A model generated the notes under the pieces. The model did not search any database. It worked only from the letters and a program-made list of their open reading frames with translations, and had not been told where the DNA came from. A DNA stretch of 64,000 nt from Daejeonella oryzae DSM 19973 (GTDB lineage: Bacteria; Bacteroidota; Bacteroidia; Sphingobacteriales; Sphingobacteriaceae), in NCBI RefSeq assembly GCF_000422945.1, contig NZ_AUHA01000002.1, positions 930,001 to 994,000 on the forward strand. Reading direction: 5' to 3'. This document shows positions 63,412 through 64,000 of this stretch, in pieces. How positions within the stretch are numbered: the first letter of the stretch is position 1; the number at the start of each line of letters is the position of its first letter. Both the position numbers and the translations under genes were made by a program.

Positions 63412-64000
63412 TTAGGATTTTTCTTCCCAGATTACAGCTAAATGAATAAGGGTTTCTACGGCTTTTTGCATATCCTGTAAAGAAACCCATTCCTGCCTGC
63501 TATGAAAAGCATGTTCTCCGGCAAAGATATTCGGACAAGGCAAACCCATAAATGAAAGCCTCGAGCCGTCTGTTCCGCCGCGTATACTTTGCAGTTTTGG
63601 CTTTAAGCCGGCCCTTTGAATTGCAAGCTTTCCAAACTCAATTATATGAGGGAATTCATCAAGTACTTTTTTCATGTTTCGATATTGCTCTTTCACCTCC
63701 ATTTTAAATGAGGAGTGAGGGTAATTTCCAATCACCTCATCTGCAATTATTTTCAGGATCTGTTCATGATTTTTTAAAGCTTCATCTGTAAAATCACGGA
63801 TTATAAACTCAATACTGGCCTGTTCAACATTGCCCTTCATTTGAGTGGGATGAATAAAACCTTCTTTACCCTCCGTGCTTTCAGGCGAAAATTTTTCCCT
63901 GGGAAGAAGGGCCACAATTTCTGATGCAATCTTCAGGGCATTTTCCATCTTTCCTTTTGCAAATCCGGGATGAGCGCTCAATCCTTCAATACTGATTTTT
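63412..64000 (-). CDS. pepT: Peptidase T (tripeptide aminopeptidase), C-terminal part
   Basis: The frame is open to the right edge of the window (K-I-S-I-E-G-L-S-A-H-P-G), so the 5' end lies outside and the TTG at 63981 is not the start. The visible roughly 195 residues match the dimerisation and C-terminal catalytic regions of PepT: GLSAHPGFAKGKMENALKIA, IRGGTDGSRLSFMGLPCPNIFAGEHAFHSRQEW and LQDMQKAVETLIHL. The EHAFHS histidine is a zinc-region residue. PepT is a cytosolic dizinc M20 exopeptidase that removes the N-terminal residue of tripeptides. Confidence 0.93.
   Translation of the reverse strand, partial: KISIEGLSAHPGFAKGKMENALKIASEIVALLPREKFSPESTEGKEGFIHPTQMKGNVEQASIEFIIRDFTDEALKNHEQILKIIADEVIGNYPHSSFKMEVKEQYRNMKKVLDEFPHIIEFGKLAIQRAGLKPKLQSIRGGTDGSRLSFMGLPCPNIFAGEHAFHSRQEWVSLQDMQKAVETLIHLAVIWEEKS

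Overview
The window comes from a Bacteroidota chromosome, most likely a member of the Sphingobacteriaceae (Pedobacter-like). Grounds: four SusC/SusD outer-membrane uptake pairs, several large Bacteroidota-type TonB-dependent barrels, a protein with a type B gliding/T9SS C-terminal signal, PspC/PadR stress genes, candidate TAnnTTTG promoters, weak Shine-Dalgarno sites and low-GC DNA. No rRNA, insertion sequence, prophage or CRISPR array was seen. One complete tRNA is present.

Layout. 1-7000: end of an M14-type carboxypeptidase gene, then two convergent, related TonB-receptor-like barrel genes sharing a terminator. 7200-9600: a PadR regulator followed by a large and a small PspC membrane protein, all on the minus strand, with an operator-like inverted repeat over the PadR promoter. 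9784-31541: four successive susC/susD operons, the third carrying an extra surface lipoprotein gene. No glycoside hydrolase, protease or dedicated regulator lies among them, so their substrates cannot be read from context. Operons 2 and 3 share a palindrome at exactly the same distance from the start codon. 31636-37789: a large PKD/IgGFc-type secreted protein, then an LD-carboxypeptidase, DoxX and OmpA-type operon. 37937-40472: metG, then a tRNA-Arg(CCU) cassette in which a GIY-YIG nuclease gene sits between a broken and an intact tRNA copy and takes its stop codon from the intact one.

40488-49362 (minus strand) is the most striking region. It is a compact operon of a degenerate-FHA protein, a 32-residue membrane peptide, a PP2C phosphatase, a natural fusion of a SEDS (RodA/FtsW) glycosyltransferase to a class B penicillin-binding protein, an FHA protein and a Hanks-type Ser/Thr kinase. 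Content and order closely parallel the actinobacterial fhaA-fhaB-pstP-rodA-pbpA-pknA-pknB cluster. This suggests a phospho-regulated peptidoglycan synthase in a Bacteroidota.

49548-54296: an OmpA-type barrel, a DUF3494 ice-binding-type adhesin and an AraC regulator. 54916-58959: a kaiC-kaiB-kaiB-histidine kinase operon, a non-cyanobacterial Kai-type module with both ATPase glutamate pairs and a Ser-Ser at the phosphosite position. 59140-64000: a possible tiny membrane peptide, a TonB-type receptor with its upstream CBM9-like partner, a small membrane protein, and the end of pepT running off the window.
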